A stretch of 64,000 nucleotides of DNA from the NCBI RefSeq assembly GCF_000348745.1, contig NC_020812.1, forward strand, positions 939,444 to 1,003,443, read 5' to 3'. This stretch comes from Micavibrio aeruginosavorus EPB (lineage in GTDB: Bacteria; Pseudomonadota; Alphaproteobacteria; Micavibrionales; Micavibrionaceae). Position numbers and translations under genes: made by a program. The notes beneath the pieces are model-generated. The model worked only from the letters and a program-made list of their open reading frames with translations. It searched no databases and was not told the DNA's origin. Position 1 is the stretch's first letter; every line of letters starts with the position of its first letter. This document shows positions 63,829-64,000 of the stretch, one piece after another.

Positions 63829-64000
63829 ATGAACATTAAAGGGAAAAAAATTCTAGTGATTGGCGGGGCCGGGTTTATCGGCTCGCACGTCGTGGCAGAG
63901 TTACTGAAAACCGATGTAGCCGAAGTCGTAATTTACGATAACTTCGCTCGCGGTAAACTCAGCAACATCGAGGAATATCTTCAGGATCCGCGTTGTACGT
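63829..64000 (+). CDS. NAD-dependent epimerase/dehydratase, 3'-truncated by the window edge
   Basis: Only the first 57 residues are present: a Rossmann start with VIGGAGFIGSHVVAELL and an acidic end of strand 2 (VVIYDNFARGK), as in UDP-glucose 4-epimerase-like extended SDRs. AAAAGGAGC lies six bases before the ATG. It is probably the first biosynthetic gene of an exopolysaccharide cluster. The substrate cannot be told from this fragment. Confidence 0.85.
   Translation, partial: MNIKGKKILVIGGAGFIGSHVVAELLKTDVAEVVIYDNFARGKLSNIEEYLQDPRCT

Overview
The window reads as a chromosomal segment of a free-living, motile, polyhydroxyalkanoate-storing alphaproteobacterium of moderate GC content. The class is supported by several arrangements known from alphaproteobacteria: bamE / cytochrome bc1 chaperone / YceD / rpmF / plsX / fabH / ihfA / MerR, then a tRNA; an LdtR-type MarR regulator; an EnvZ-type kinase; and phaR beside phaC. 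The mix of PHA metabolism, a single motA-motB pair, a fliL-like gene, a proton-pumping pyrophosphatase and many envelope lipoproteins resembles Micavibrio-type predatory alphaproteobacteria. That genus-level guess is inference, not something the sequence proves.

Layout. 1-9.5 kb: the 3' part of an EnvZ-like kinase, a CsaA-like tRNA-binding protein, a phasin, a double-PAS sensor kinase, recX, hslO, a lipoprotein, trkH and an OmpA-like lipoprotein. 9.7-10.5 kb: tRNA-Gly(CCC) followed by a tiny AT-rich insert bounded by a 12-bp copy of the tRNA 3' end and carrying one lipoprotein gene. 10.8-17.2 kb: a DJ-1-like protein without the nucleophile cysteine, prfB with its programmed +1 frameshift, and two large exported proteins that share an N-terminal domain with identical cysteine spacing; the second is a 1065-residue coiled coil with five 31-residue repeats. 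17.4-23.8 kb: a PAS-GGDEF-EAL protein, then phaR divergent from phaC-phaA-phaB and a cyclic-nucleotide-binding protein. 23.9-31.3 kb: an AsmA-family protein, fumC with a small ribbon-helix-helix gene, a YdcH-like protein, phosphofructokinase and a bacterial PH-domain membrane protein.

31.4-46.6 kb: an L,D-transpeptidase next to a Tat-exported DUF882/YcbK peptidase, recO, parC, an apparent EAL-motA-motB operon on the minus strand, an enoyl-CoA hydratase-type hydrolase, the LdtR-type regulator, a DUF2244-like membrane protein, a solitary methyltransferase, an SseB-like protein and gcdH. 46.6-55.4 kb: a small conserved gene, rpiB-glyA-nrdR-nusB, rfbB in convergent overlap with nusB, fliL, hppA and a TrmA/RumA-type RNA methyltransferase. 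55.4-61.1 kb: bamE divergent from the chaperone / yceD / rpmF / plsX / fabH / ihfA / merR cluster, ending at tRNA-Pro(GGG). 61.1-64 kb: a rearranged copy of the tRNA-Pro 3' end, an L-2-hydroxyglutarate oxidase-like gene, and what looks like the start of an exopolysaccharide cluster (winged-helix regulator, NusG-type antiterminator, truncated sugar-nucleotide epimerase).

How the genes fit together. PhaA and PhaB make (R)-3-hydroxybutyryl-CoA, PhaC polymerises it, phasin coats the granule and PhaR would regulate. Two c-di-GMP proteins sit in the window, one directly upstream of the stator genes. The least explained genes are the two paired exported proteins at 12.6-17.2 kb, which are the best candidate here for an undescribed envelope or surface apparatus.
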